DNA of 64,000 bases from Brevibacterium sp. RIT 803 (GTDB taxonomy: Bacteria; Actinomycetota; Actinomycetes; Actinomycetales; Brevibacteriaceae), in contig NZ_JAFEMW010000007.1 in assembly GCF_016892625.1 (NCBI RefSeq), positions 1-64,000 of the forward strand. The letters run 5' to 3'. Position numbers and translations under genes: made by a program. Positions 55,307-63,802 of the stretch are shown piece by piece. The notes under the pieces were generated by a model, which saw nothing but the letters and a program-made list of their open reading frames with translations, made no database searches and was not told the DNA's origin. Within the stretch, counting starts at the first letter, position 1. The number at the start of each line of letters is the position of its first letter.

Positions 55307-56526
55307 GCCATCGGCCGGGCTCCGGAGCCCGCGCGATAGCCGGCGTCGGTCTCTACTTCAGCTGCAACGGACTCATGTTCGCAGCCCTGTTGCCGTGGTA
55401 CCCGCTGCTGGTCGAGCGACTGGGACTGAATTCCTGGGAGTTCGGGCTCGTCGTCGCTTCCTTCGCCCTCGGCGCCATCGCCTCCTCTGTCGTCCCGGCG
55501 CACCTCATCTCACGGTTCGGAGCCAATGCAGTCGTCGTGGGAGGCACTCTTCTCCTGGGACTCTCCGCGGCCGCCACAGCGTGGTCGGTCAATGGCTGGA
55601 TGATGGCCGCCTGCCTGTTCTTCGTCGGCTTCTTCGATGCCATTGTGGATGTGGCGCAGAACGTCGTCGGCATCGGGGTTCAGGAGAGCCTGTCGCGCGT
55701 CATTCTCTCGTCGATGCACGCGCTGTGGAGTCTCGGAGGTCTCGCCAGCGGTGCTGCTGCCACCATTGCTGCAGGCAACGGCGTGGACATGAGGGTCCAT
55801 CTGGCCCTGATCGCGGTGGTGTCTTTCATCGTGATCATGTTCGCCCGCAGGCTGATCTCAGACGTTGGCCAGAGCAGACAGCTGGCAGGAACGGGAGTTG
55901 ACGCTGAAGCCGCAGCCGGTGTCAGCGAACCTTCAACCGGTGCTCGACCAAGTTCGAAGCGTGCGGTTCTGCTGGTGGCACTGCCCCTGGCCGTCGTCGC
56001 AATCTGCGGAACGGCTGTGGAGGACATTGCGAACAACTGGTCCGCGATAGCAGCTGTTGAGTTCAGCGGGGTGTCTGCCGCGACCGCCGGAATCGCCTTC
56101 AGCGTGGTCATCGGCAGTCAGTGTCTGGGCCGTTTCAGCGGGGACTTCCTGGTCCAGCGCTTGGGCTCAAGCCGGATAGCTCGCCTCGGGGGAGGCCTCA
56201 TCGCCCTCGGCGGGATCGGTGTCGTCACCGCCGTCGAGCCGATTCAGCTGTTGGTCGGACTGGCACTCATGGGGTACGGATCGGCGACTCTGGTTCCAGG
56301 GGCGCTCGGAGCCGCTGCCCACATTCCCGGTGTGGGGAAAGCCGGAGGTGTGACGCTGGTCAATTGGATCATGAGGGTCGGATTCCTGGGCACAAGCCCC
56401 TTGGTCGGTATCATCGCCAGCCTCGGCACGCTCCGCTGGGGCTTGTCCGTGCTGATCGTCATCGGCGCTGTCACAATGATCTTCGCTGGCCAGCTCGGAG
56501 GAAAGCAGGAACAGGCGGAACGATGA
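55303..56526 (+). CDS. Major facilitator superfamily transporter
   Basis: A 407-residue MFS protein with twelve segments, resembling the fucose/YbjJ-like branch (LFAALLPWYPLLVERLGL; SMHALWSLGGLASGAAATI). ATG overlaps the antiporter stop. Substrate unknown. Confidence 0.82.
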   Translation: MSHRPGSGARAIAGVGLYFSCNGLMFAALLPWYPLLVERLGLNSWEFGLVVASFALGAIASSVVPAHLISRFGANAVVVGGTLLLGLSAAATAWSVNGWMMAACLFFVGFFDAIVDVAQNVVGIGVQESLSRVILSSMHALWSLGGLASGAAATIAAGNGVDMRVHLALIAVVSFIVIMFARRLISDVGQSRQLAGTGVDAEAAAGVSEPSTGARPSSKRAVLLVALPLAVVAICGTAVEDIANNWSAIAAVEFSGVSAATAGIAFSVVIGSQCLGRFSGDFLVQRLGSSRIARLGGGLIALGGIGVVTAVEPIQLLVGLALMGYGSATLVPGALGAAAHIPGVGKAGGVTLVNWIMRVGFLGTSPLVGIIASLGTLRWGLSVLIVIGAVTMIFAGQLGGKQEQAER

Positions 56527-56575
56527 CGTGAGACATGACCGGAACGATGTTGCGAGACGGACCTGGGCCAGAAAT

Positions 56576-56618
56576 GAAAAATGTGCCGCGACATCGTAGG
56601 AACGACGTCGCGACACAT
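56576..56618 (-). terminator. Terminator of tRNA-Pro
   Basis: Two 17-base arms with two mismatches enclose an AGGA loop, and on the minus strand five T residues follow. It begins 8 bp past the tRNA 3' end. It also lies past the MFS stop and could act on that transcript. Confidence 0.7.
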
Positions 56619-56625
56619 CAGACGG

Positions 56626-56699
56626 TCGGGCTAGCGGGATTTGAACCCACGACCTCTTCACCCCCAGTGAAGCGCGCTACCAAGCTGCGCTATAGCCCG
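56626..56699 (-). tRNA. tRNA-Pro (GGG anticodon)
   Basis: Complete 74-nt cloverleaf on the minus strand: acceptor CGGGCTA/TAGCCCG with discriminator A, D arm with GCGCAGC...GGTAGCGC, anticodon stem CTTCA/TGAAG enclosing CTGGGGG (anticodon GGG) and T arm with GGTTCAAATCC. CCA is not encoded. Confidence 0.93.
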
Positions 56700-56931
56700 T
56701 ATCCGTGCTGCTTCGGAAAGCAACGAGACCCAGCCTATAACGATCCCCGGCCAAGTGCCAAAACCGCGTTTCGTGACCTCGAAAAAACGGGTATCATCCC
56801 AGGTAGTCACGTGAGAGGTGGGTGCGAGCCTTGGCTGGTCCCGAGGATCAGTAACATTTCTGTTTCGTGATTGTTATGAAACCACCTCAGGCGGCTATGC
56901 TTGGAGGACCAACAAGCTAAGAGGAGTCGAC

Positions 56932-57336
56932 ATGGCAAACCTGGATTATCCAGTGACCTTGCGATACTCACGCGACCACGAATGGGTCGAGACCACGGAC
57001 AACAGTGCGGTTGTGCGGGTGGGTATCACCGATTTTGCCCAGGAACAGCTGGGTGATGTCGTGTATGTCGATCTTCCTGATGTCGGCGATAAGACCACTG
57101 CTGGAGAATCCTGTGGTGAGGTTGAGAGCACGAAGAGCGTGTCCGATCTCATCGCACCCGTGTCCGGTTCGGTCACGGAAGTCAACGAAGGACTCGACGA
57201 CGCTCCCGAGACGGTGAATTCATCCCCATTCCAGGATGGTTGGATGTATCTCGTCGAACTCAGTGATCCAGAGCAGGTTGACGCGCTGTTGGACAGCGAG
57301 CAGTACCAAGAGCTCATTAAGAGCGAGGAGGCGTAA
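56932..57336 (+). CDS. gcvH: Glycine cleavage system H protein
   Basis: A 134-residue lipoyl carrier of the glycine cleavage complex; the lipoylated Lys is in GEVESTKSVSDL near residue 68. AGAGGAG precedes the ATG. No gcvT or gcvP lies nearby; gcvH instead heads the gcvH-FHA-nuclease cluster as in Rv1826-Rv1829. A TATGCT -10 candidate is at 56896. Confidence 0.94.
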   Translation: MANLDYPVTLRYSRDHEWVETTDNSAVVRVGITDFAQEQLGDVVYVDLPDVGDKTTAGESCGEVESTKSVSDLIAPVSGSVTEVNEGLDDAPETVNSSPFQDGWMYLVELSDPEQVDALLDSEQYQELIKSEEA

Positions 57337-58373
57337 TGTCGCAGAATAACGATCAAGGTCGTCCCAACCCCTCGCAGACCTGGTATGACAACGGTCAAGT
57401 GCCGCAATCGAAGAAGTTTCCGTTCGGCGCCGGCAACGGTGATGAGAGCACGGACCCCGAGACGCGTCATAACCCGGTGATCGACCCATACGGCCAGAAC
57501 GGCGGCGGCAGCCAAGGCAACGTCCACACCTCTGCCCAGTCGCAGCCACAGGGAGGACCAGCTTCGCAGGAGACACCTCCCTACGGCCAGCAACCGGTGG
57601 ACAACGGATCGCAGGCACCGCAGTACGGCAATGCTCCGCAGCACAACGGTGGGCAGGGCCCCGGATACGGTCAGTATTCTGCCCCGCAGAACCAGGGACA
57701 GCAGGGTCAGTACAACAACGGTCAGCAGCCCCAGTATCAGCAGGGCCAGCAGCCTCCTTATCAGCAGCCGCAGCACCAGCAGGATCAGGGTCAGTACCCT
57801 CCACAGGGAAATCAGCCCCAGAGCGGTGGCTATATTCCACAGGATCCCAAAGGTCAGGGCAGCCAACCGCAGTACGGCAATCAGCCTCAGCACGGCAGTC
57901 AGCCGCCGTTCGGCAGCCAGGGCCAGAACCCTTACGACGGGAATGGTCAGGGCCAGCAGTACGGCAATGACGGCCCGGTCTCCAACGATTCCGGCAGCCA
58001 ACAGTTCCACGGAATTCTGGATCCGCATACCGGCGAGATCCACCCTGTGCCTGACCTTGAGGGTCTGCAGGATACAGATGCGCTGCTCGTCGTCGTCTCG
58101 GGCCCGGACTCGGGTTCGCAGATTCTGCTCGACACCGATGTGGTGACGGTGGGTCGCAGCCCGAACGCGGACATCTTCCTTGACGATGTCACAGTCTCGC
58201 GCAAGCACGCCGAGTTCATTCGAACTCCAAGCGGATTCACGCTTCGCGACACCGGGTCGCTCAACGGGACCTATGTGGGCCGTCAGCTCATCGATTCCAT
58301 TGAACTGCAGAACGGAGCCGATGTGCAGATCGGCAAGTTCCGGATGATTTTCCAGCAGCGTCCGCGCTCCTGA
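57336..58373 (+). CDS. garA: GarA-like FHA protein with long Gln/Gly/Pro-rich N-terminus
   Basis: A 345-residue protein whose last ~110 residues match GarA/OdhI: ALLVVVSGPDSGSQILLD, VGRSPNADIFLDDVTVSRKHAEF and GSLNGTYVGRQ carry the phosphothreonine-binding residues. GarA binds and inhibits 2-oxoglutarate dehydrogenase and controls glutamate enzymes, switched by phosphorylation of an N-terminal ETTS motif. That motif is not seen. Instead ~230 residues rich in Gln, Gly, Pro, Asn and Tyr precede the domain. It overlaps gcvH by one base, with GAGGAGG upstream. The MerR gene (Rv1828) that follows garA in mycobacteria is absent. Confidence 0.85.
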   Translation: MSQNNDQGRPNPSQTWYDNGQVPQSKKFPFGAGNGDESTDPETRHNPVIDPYGQNGGGSQGNVHTSAQSQPQGGPASQETPPYGQQPVDNGSQAPQYGNAPQHNGGQGPGYGQYSAPQNQGQQGQYNNGQQPQYQQGQQPPYQQPQHQQDQGQYPPQGNQPQSGGYIPQDPKGQGSQPQYGNQPQHGSQPPFGSQGQNPYDGNGQGQQYGNDGPVSNDSGSQQFHGILDPHTGEIHPVPDLEGLQDTDALLVVVSGPDSGSQILLDTDVVTVGRSPNADIFLDDVTVSRKHAEFIRTPSGFTLRDTGSLNGTYVGRQLIDSIELQNGADVQIGKFRMIFQQRPRS

Positions 58374-58383
58374 CCGGGGGATA

Positions 58384-58869
58384 ATGTCAAACATCGAAGT
58401 TGAGGTTGTTGGTGTTCGCATCGAGATGCCAGCCAACCAGCCGATCCTTTTGCTCAAAGCAACTGAACCGGCCTACTACCTGCCCATCTGGGTCGGAGCC
58501 ATCGAAGCAAATGCACTCTCGATCGCGCAGCGGGGCCTGACCCCGCCGCGACCGATGGCACATGCGCTGCTGCTCGACACGCTCGAAGCATATGAAACAT
58601 CATTGGCTGACGTGACAATCACCGGCCGCGATGGGCAGATCTTCCTGGCCGAACTTCATACGAACGATGGAAAGTCGATCTCGGCACGACCATCTGACGC
58701 GGTGACACTGGCTCTCACGGCACAGTGCCCCGTCTACGTCGATTCAGAACTTCTCGAAGAGTCCGGAATCGAAGCACCAGCGGCTGACGAAGAGGAAGTG
58801 GCCCAGTTCCGCGACTTCCTCGACAACGTCTCGGCCGAGGACTTCGAAACCGGTACCGAAACACCATGA
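58384..58869 (+). CDS. Bifunctional nuclease family protein (DUF151)
   Basis: A 161-residue protein of the Rv1829 family: LPIWVGAIEANAL, RPMAHALLLDTLE and SARPSDAVTLAL are the conserved blocks. Plant homologues have RNase and DNase activity; the bacterial role is unsettled. An acidic C-terminus follows the domain. It starts 10 bp after the FHA gene. Confidence 0.88.
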   Translation: MSNIEVEVVGVRIEMPANQPILLLKATEPAYYLPIWVGAIEANALSIAQRGLTPPRPMAHALLLDTLEAYETSLADVTITGRDGQIFLAELHTNDGKSISARPSDAVTLALTAQCPVYVDSELLEESGIEAPAADEEEVAQFRDFLDNVSAEDFETGTETP

Positions 58870-58879
58870 AAGAACGATT

Positions 58880-60274
58880 GTGAGCCTCCATATCGATCCG
58901 GTATTCGCCAACAGAGACAGCGCCCCAGCGGGCACGAACGATTTCAGCGGTCTAGACGACTGGCGTGAGATGAATCCGCAGCAGCAGCCGACCTATCTCG
59001 ATGGTCAGGCCCTCGACGATTCACTGACCAGCTTGCGCAGCTCTCCTCCGCTGGTCTTCGCGGGCGAGGCCGACGTCCTCAAACAGCGCATTGCAGCTGC
59101 TTCTCGCGGCGAGGCCTTCGTCCTTGCCGGTGGTGACTGCGCCGAGTCCTTCGCCGGTGCGCAAGCTGACAAGATCCGCGCCCGAGTTCAGACTGTGCTG
59201 CAGATGGCGGCAGTGCTCACCTACGGCGGTTCGATGCCGGTCGTCAAGATCGGTCGCATGGCCGGCCAATTCGCCAAACCCCGGTCCGCGGATATGGAGA
59301 CGCGCGACGGCGTCACGCTTCCCTCTTACCGCGGCGACATCGTCAACGGCTATGAGTTCACCGAGGAGTCACGCCGTCACGATCCAGCGAGACTGCTGCA
59401 GGGATACCATGTCTCCGCGTCCACGCTCAATCTCATCCGTGCCTTCACTCAGGGTGGTTTCGCAGACCTGCGCCTCGTCCATGAGTGGAATCGCGGATTC
59501 CTGACATCGAACCCCGGCTACCAGCGCTATGAGCAGACTGCGCGCGAGATCGATCGTGCCATCCGCTTCATGGATGCGTGCGGAGCTGACTTCGATGCGT
59601 TGAGGACCACCGAGTTCTACGCCGCTCATGAAGCTCTTCTGCTCGAATACGAACGCGCACTGACGCGGATCGACTCGCGGACAGGCGAGGCCTACGACGT
59701 GTCCGGACATTTCCTGTGGATCGGCGAGCGCACCCGTGACATCGACGGAGCCCACGTGGACTTCCTGTCGAAGGTCCGCAATCCGATCGGCGTCAAGCTT
59801 GGTCCGACGGCCACCGCGGATGAAGCGCTGGCGTTAGCTGAGAAGCTCGACCCGAGTGCCGAGCCCGGCCGACTGACCTTCGTGACTCGCATGGGCGCAG
59901 GGAAGATCACCGAGGCGCTGCCGAAGCTGCTTGCCGGAGTCGGTGACCGTCTGCCGCACGTGACCTGGGTCTGCGATCCGATGCACGGCAACACCATCAC
60001 CTCGAATACCGGGTACAAGACACGCCGGTTCGAGGATGTCATGGCCGAAGTCGAAGGGTTCTTCAGCGCCCATCAGGAAGCCGGGACCATTCCGGGGGGA
60101 CTGCACATCGAACTCACCGGTGACGACGTCACAGAGATCATGGGCGGAGCGACTGAGATCGATGACGAGGGCCTGCGCCGTCGCTATGAGACACTCGTCG
60201 ATCCTCGCCTTAATCACGACCAGTCACTCGAGATGGCCTTCCAGGTCGCGGAGTACCTGACTCGTCGCAACTGA
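58880..60274 (+). CDS. aroG: Class II 3-deoxy-D-arabino-heptulosonate 7-phosphate synthase
   Basis: A 464-residue plant-type (AroA II) enzyme for the first step of aromatic synthesis. Blocks LAGGDCAESFAG, KIGRMAGQFAKPRS, HEWNRGF, KLGPTATADEALAL and WVCDPMHGNT carry the metal and substrate ligands. GTG 58880 gives the usual length. It is followed by a strong terminator and is convergent with the kinase, mirroring aroG-pknL proximity (Rv2178c-Rv2176). Confidence 0.94.
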   Translation: MSLHIDPVFANRDSAPAGTNDFSGLDDWREMNPQQQPTYLDGQALDDSLTSLRSSPPLVFAGEADVLKQRIAAASRGEAFVLAGGDCAESFAGAQADKIRARVQTVLQMAAVLTYGGSMPVVKIGRMAGQFAKPRSADMETRDGVTLPSYRGDIVNGYEFTEESRRHDPARLLQGYHVSASTLNLIRAFTQGGFADLRLVHEWNRGFLTSNPGYQRYEQTAREIDRAIRFMDACGADFDALRTTEFYAAHEALLLEYERALTRIDSRTGEAYDVSGHFLWIGERTRDIDGAHVDFLSKVRNPIGVKLGPTATADEALALAEKLDPSAEPGRLTFVTRMGAGKITEALPKLLAGVGDRLPHVTWVCDPMHGNTITSNTGYKTRRFEDVMAEVEGFFSAHQEAGTIPGGLHIELTGDDVTEIMGGATEIDDEGLRRRYETLVDPRLNHDQSLEMAFQVAEYLTRRN

Positions 60275-60324
60275 TGTGAGTGTCGGCCGACAGGCGTCGA
60301 CTCGTCTTCTCAGACAACAGCGAA

Positions 60325-60361
60325 ACAGGTGGCCGTGCGAACGAATCGCACGGCCACCTGT
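60325..60361. terminator. Bidirectional terminator between aroG and the kinase gene
   Basis: A perfect 16-bp stem (ACAGGTGGCCGTGCGA and its complement) around a 5-nt loop. On the plus strand GATTTC follows and on the minus strand TTTCG, so it can serve both converging genes. Confidence 0.8.
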
Positions 60362-60418
60362 GATTTCATTCGGCTTCAGGAAGAGACCCGCAGCGGAGAA
60401 GGACCCTGATCGATCAGA

Positions 60419-62530
60419 TCAGTCGTCCTTCTTCTTGTCGTCCTTCTTGCTGTCCTTGTCGTCGTCCTTCTTCTTCTCGTCCTTCTTGTCGTCCTTGGAC
60501 TCTTCCTTCTTCTCCTTGCCCTTGGAGACACGGACGATGATGAGAGAGTCATAGGGTTTCGCCTCAGAGCTCTTCGGCCACTGTGAGACAACTTTGCCCT
60601 TAGGGATGTCGTCGGAGAAGACCTCGTCCTTGCCCACACGGAATCCGCGTTTGGCCAGTGTGGCATATGCGGCTTCGAAGGTCAGACCCTCGACATTGGG
60701 CACGGGAGTCGGTTCGACACCTTTGGACACGACGAGATCGACTTCGGTGTCCTTGGACAGGTCCTCGCCCGGCTTCTTCGACGCTGAGATGACATCGTCG
60801 TTGTCGACCGAGTCGCTGTACTCCTCGTCCACCTTGCCGAGCTTCAACTTCGCCTTCTTCAGGGCGGCCTTGGCCTCCTCGGCGCTGAGACCTTCAAGCT
60901 TGGGAACGGCGAACATCTCTTCGCCCTTGGACACGACGACCGTGACGGTCGAGTCCGGGGCAAGTTCGGATCCGCCCACTGGGTCGGTTCCGATGACGAC
61001 ACCAGCTGGGACGCTGTCGTCGAAGACTTCCTTCGGCTGCGCGTCGAGACCGGTGTCCTCGATCTGCGAGGTCACCTTGTCAAGGTCCTTGCCCGCCAGC
61101 TGGGCCGGCACGATCGAGGTGGGCGCGGGAAGGTTTGCGATGACTAGCCAGGCCACAAGGGCGAGCACGAGCAACGCAGCGCCGACGGTTGCAGCCAGTC
61201 GTCGTCTGCGTCGACGGTTCGGTGCTGCAGTGGCCGAGGCTGTGCCTGCAGCCGCCGCGACTGTGGCTTTGTCGGCGGCCTCGTCTTCGCCGTGCTCGGG
61301 TTCGTTCTCATTACCGTGATCGGTGTTCTCCTGGGACGGACCGTCGGATGAACTCCCCGGATCGTCTGCCTTCGAGACGGCAGCGGCACCGACTCCAGCC
61401 GCACCAGCGGCACCGACTCCAGCCGCACCGGCACCGGCGGCACCAGCGGCACCAACGCCCACGGCACCAGCCGCTGCGTTTGTCTCCGCCGCGCCAGACC
61501 CTTGGCCGGTGTCAGTATCGGGGTGCTTCGCCTCGGCGTTCTCATTGTCTTCGTCGTTCTCGAGGTAGGGGATCTCGTCGGTGCGCGATCGCTTCTCCTT
61601 CGGAGCTTCAGCTCCGAGATCGATGCTCGCTGTCAGCGCGGGGGAGTGCTCACCCGGAACGACATTGGGGTCGCCGAGGTCGAGTTCGCTCTCGCTCATC
61701 TCGGATCGGGCCTCGGCAAGGGCATGACGGAACTGCGCGGCGTCATCGGGACGGTCGACGGGGTCCTTTGATGTCGCCCACAGCACCAGGGCGTCGAGGC
61801 GCGGACTCAATCCGGCGACCTGGTCTGACGGAGGCGGTACAGAATCATGTACATGGCGGTAGGCGACCTGGATGGGGACTTCATCCGTATAGGGCTGCAT
61901 CCCGGTGAGCATCTCGTAGAACATGATGCCGACCGTGTAGAGGTCGGTGCGGATATCCGCACCAGTACGCGTGACGAGCTCAGGCGCCACATATCCGACG
62001 GTGCCGATCAGGGTTTTGGTCGTCGTCGCAGTGGTGACGGCCCGCGCCAAGCCGAAGTCCGCTAGCTTGACCTGACCATCGGTGCCGAGGAGGACATTGT
62101 CGGGTTTGAGATCGCGATGGATGATTCCTGTGGAATGGACTGCTTCGAGTGCGGCGAGGATTGCATCGAGGACGACGATCGCCTGACGCGGAGTGAAGGT
62201 GCCCCGGTGCTTGAGCTCGCGGCGCAGAGTCACCGACGGCAGGTACTCCATCACAAGATAGACAGTGTCGCCGTCGCGGGCCTGGTCATGGATGGCCACG
62301 AGATTCGGGTGGGTCAGCCGTCCGGCGTTGATGGCCTCGCGTCGGAACCGTTCGACGAAGGTGTCGTCGCTGATGAGGTGGTCATGCATGACCTTGATCG
62401 CGATCTCACGGTCAAGGCGCAGATCGGTGCCGCGGTAGACCATCGCCATTCCACCGCGCGCGATCTTCGCGTCGATGCTGTACCGGTCATTGAGAATGGT
62501 GCCGATGAGCGGATCCGTGCGGGCACTCAT
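60419..62530 (-). CDS. PASTA-domain Ser/Thr protein kinase (PknL/PknB type)
   Basis: A 703-residue membrane kinase. The catalytic domain has GGMAMVYRG, Lys46, HRDLKPDN with Asp140, and DFG. A juxtamembrane region of ~150 residues contains an Ala/Gly-rich stretch. One membrane helix near 450-468 is followed by three PASTA domains that would sense muropeptides outside, and a Lys/Asp-rich C-terminal tail of ~30 residues. ATG 62530 follows AGGAGG and overlaps the upstream stop; the frame continues further upstream without similarity. The neighbouring Rv2175c-like gene identifies it positionally with PknL. Mycobacterial PknL lacks PASTA domains, but PASTA-bearing forms are known in other actinobacteria. 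Confidence 0.9.
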   Translation of the reverse strand: MSARTDPLIGTILNDRYSIDAKIARGGMAMVYRGTDLRLDREIAIKVMHDHLISDDTFVERFRREAINAGRLTHPNLVAIHDQARDGDTVYLVMEYLPSVTLRRELKHRGTFTPRQAIVVLDAILAALEAVHSTGIIHRDLKPDNVLLGTDGQVKLADFGLARAVTTATTTKTLIGTVGYVAPELVTRTGADIRTDLYTVGIMFYEMLTGMQPYTDEVPIQVAYRHVHDSVPPPSDQVAGLSPRLDALVLWATSKDPVDRPDDAAQFRHALAEARSEMSESELDLGDPNVVPGEHSPALTASIDLGAEAPKEKRSRTDEIPYLENDEDNENAEAKHPDTDTGQGSGAAETNAAAGAVGVGAAGAAGAGAAGVGAAGAAGVGAAAVSKADDPGSSSDGPSQENTDHGNENEPEHGEDEAADKATVAAAAGTASATAAPNRRRRRRLAATVGAALLVLALVAWLVIANLPAPTSIVPAQLAGKDLDKVTSQIEDTGLDAQPKEVFDDSVPAGVVIGTDPVGGSELAPDSTVTVVVSKGEEMFAVPKLEGLSAEEAKAALKKAKLKLGKVDEEYSDSVDNDDVISASKKPGEDLSKDTEVDLVVSKGVEPTPVPNVEGLTFEAAYATLAKRGFRVGKDEVFSDDIPKGKVVSQWPKSSEAKPYDSLIIVRVSKGKEKKEESKDDKKDEKKKDDDKDSKKDDKKKDD

Positions 62531-63672
62531 AGCGCCTCCTGCATTCGCTGTCGCTGCATTTGAACGGCGCGGACGAAGGCCTTCGTCTCGGGCAGCAATC
62601 CCTCGGATCTCACGGAGCGAAGATCCTGATAGTAGCCGGCCAGCGCCTCGTTCTCCGATTCTGCAGTTTCGATCAGCCACCCCAGGATGACTGTGCCCGC
62701 AACGATGTTGTCGCCGAGATCAAGGAGATTGAGACTGCGGCCGACGATATCACTGGCCCACCTGCCCGATCGGGGAGTGACCTGCATGATGCCGATGGCA
62801 TTCCCAGCCGAGACCGTGGTGTGCTGGAAACCTGATTCCTGCGCGGCAACAGCCTGCATCAGTGCCGGGTCGGCTCCGAGTTCCTCGGCGATTGACGCAA
62901 TGATGAATCGGGCCTGGGCCGGTGCCGGATGTGTTCTCTGCAGGAGAGTGAATTTGTTCAGTCGTGCGGCTGCGAGCACAGTGGGCCTGATGCCCTCGAC
63001 CTGTGCGCTCGTGGCGACGCGCGGGATGTCGGTCGGTGGCTGGGGCGGTGTGCGATGCCGTCGCGCCGTCGAATCTCTGAGCAGCAGCAACTCGCCGACC
63101 TGGAGGAACGAGTCGTCGCCCATCGAATTCGCACGACGCAGGCTGCCGGGCGACATCTGATGTCTGGCGGCGATCCCGGGCAGAGTTTCGCCCGGCGCGA
63201 CGACATGCGAAGGGTCGGTATCGGGCAGGTCGTTCTTCTCAGGCAGGGACAGCACCTGGCCCTGATGGAGATTCTGACGTGGCGAGATGCGGTTGAGCTC
63301 AGCCAGAGCGGGCACGGAAACGCCATGTTTGCTGGCGACTCCGTACAGAGTGTCGCCTTCTCTGGTTTTGTAGGTGCGACCGCCGTGAGTCACTGGAATG
63401 GTCTCGCCGCTTGTTCCAGACGTCCATTGCGGCCCCGGGGCAGTCACCGATGCCGACGCTGGGGAATCGTTCAGCGTGCCGGGGGAGCTCTCAAGGTCGT
63501 CGGTACGGGGGGAGGGGGCCGCCTCGGAGAAGTCGAGGTCAGCGTTGTCATCATCCGTGGGGATGGGGTCGGTGAGTCCCGGAATGGGGCCTGTGGAATT
63601 CACCTTTGAAGCAGCACGGATGTCAGGAGCGGCGGTTACGGGCACCTGAGGATTCCGTCGCATACGTGTCAT
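62527..63672 (-). CDS. LysM and lytic-transglycosylase (SLT) domain protein
   Basis: A 381-residue protein with two LysM domains (about 100-145 and 155-200) and a C-terminal SLT-type domain containing the catalytic Glu in QESGFQHT and the AIGIMQVTP motif. No signal peptide or membrane helix is present at the N-terminus (Pro/Asp/Ser-rich). An in-frame TGA two codons before the ATG rules out a longer form. AGGTGA is the ribosome site. Its stop overlaps the kinase ATG, so the two are translationally coupled. Secretion route unknown. Confidence 0.83.
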   Translation of the reverse strand: MTRMRRNPQVPVTAAPDIRAASKVNSTGPIPGLTDPIPTDDDNADLDFSEAAPSPRTDDLESSPGTLNDSPASASVTAPGPQWTSGTSGETIPVTHGGRTYKTREGDTLYGVASKHGVSVPALAELNRISPRQNLHQGQVLSLPEKNDLPDTDPSHVVAPGETLPGIAARHQMSPGSLRRANSMGDDSFLQVGELLLLRDSTARRHRTPPQPPTDIPRVATSAQVEGIRPTVLAAARLNKFTLLQRTHPAPAQARFIIASIAEELGADPALMQAVAAQESGFQHTTVSAGNAIGIMQVTPRSGRWASDIVGRSLNLLDLGDNIVAGTVILGWLIETAESENEALAGYYQDLRSVRSEGLLPETKAFVRAVQMQRQRMQEAL

Positions 63673-63802
63673 CTGTCACCTGTTGACTTCATATCGGATG
63701 GGGGAAGTTTCACACTCCAGACTATCGAGTGCCCGGCCTGCACCCGAGCATTCGACTCCGCATGGCGGGGTGTTTCTCTCAAATATTGCTAGGCTTGAGG
63801 AT

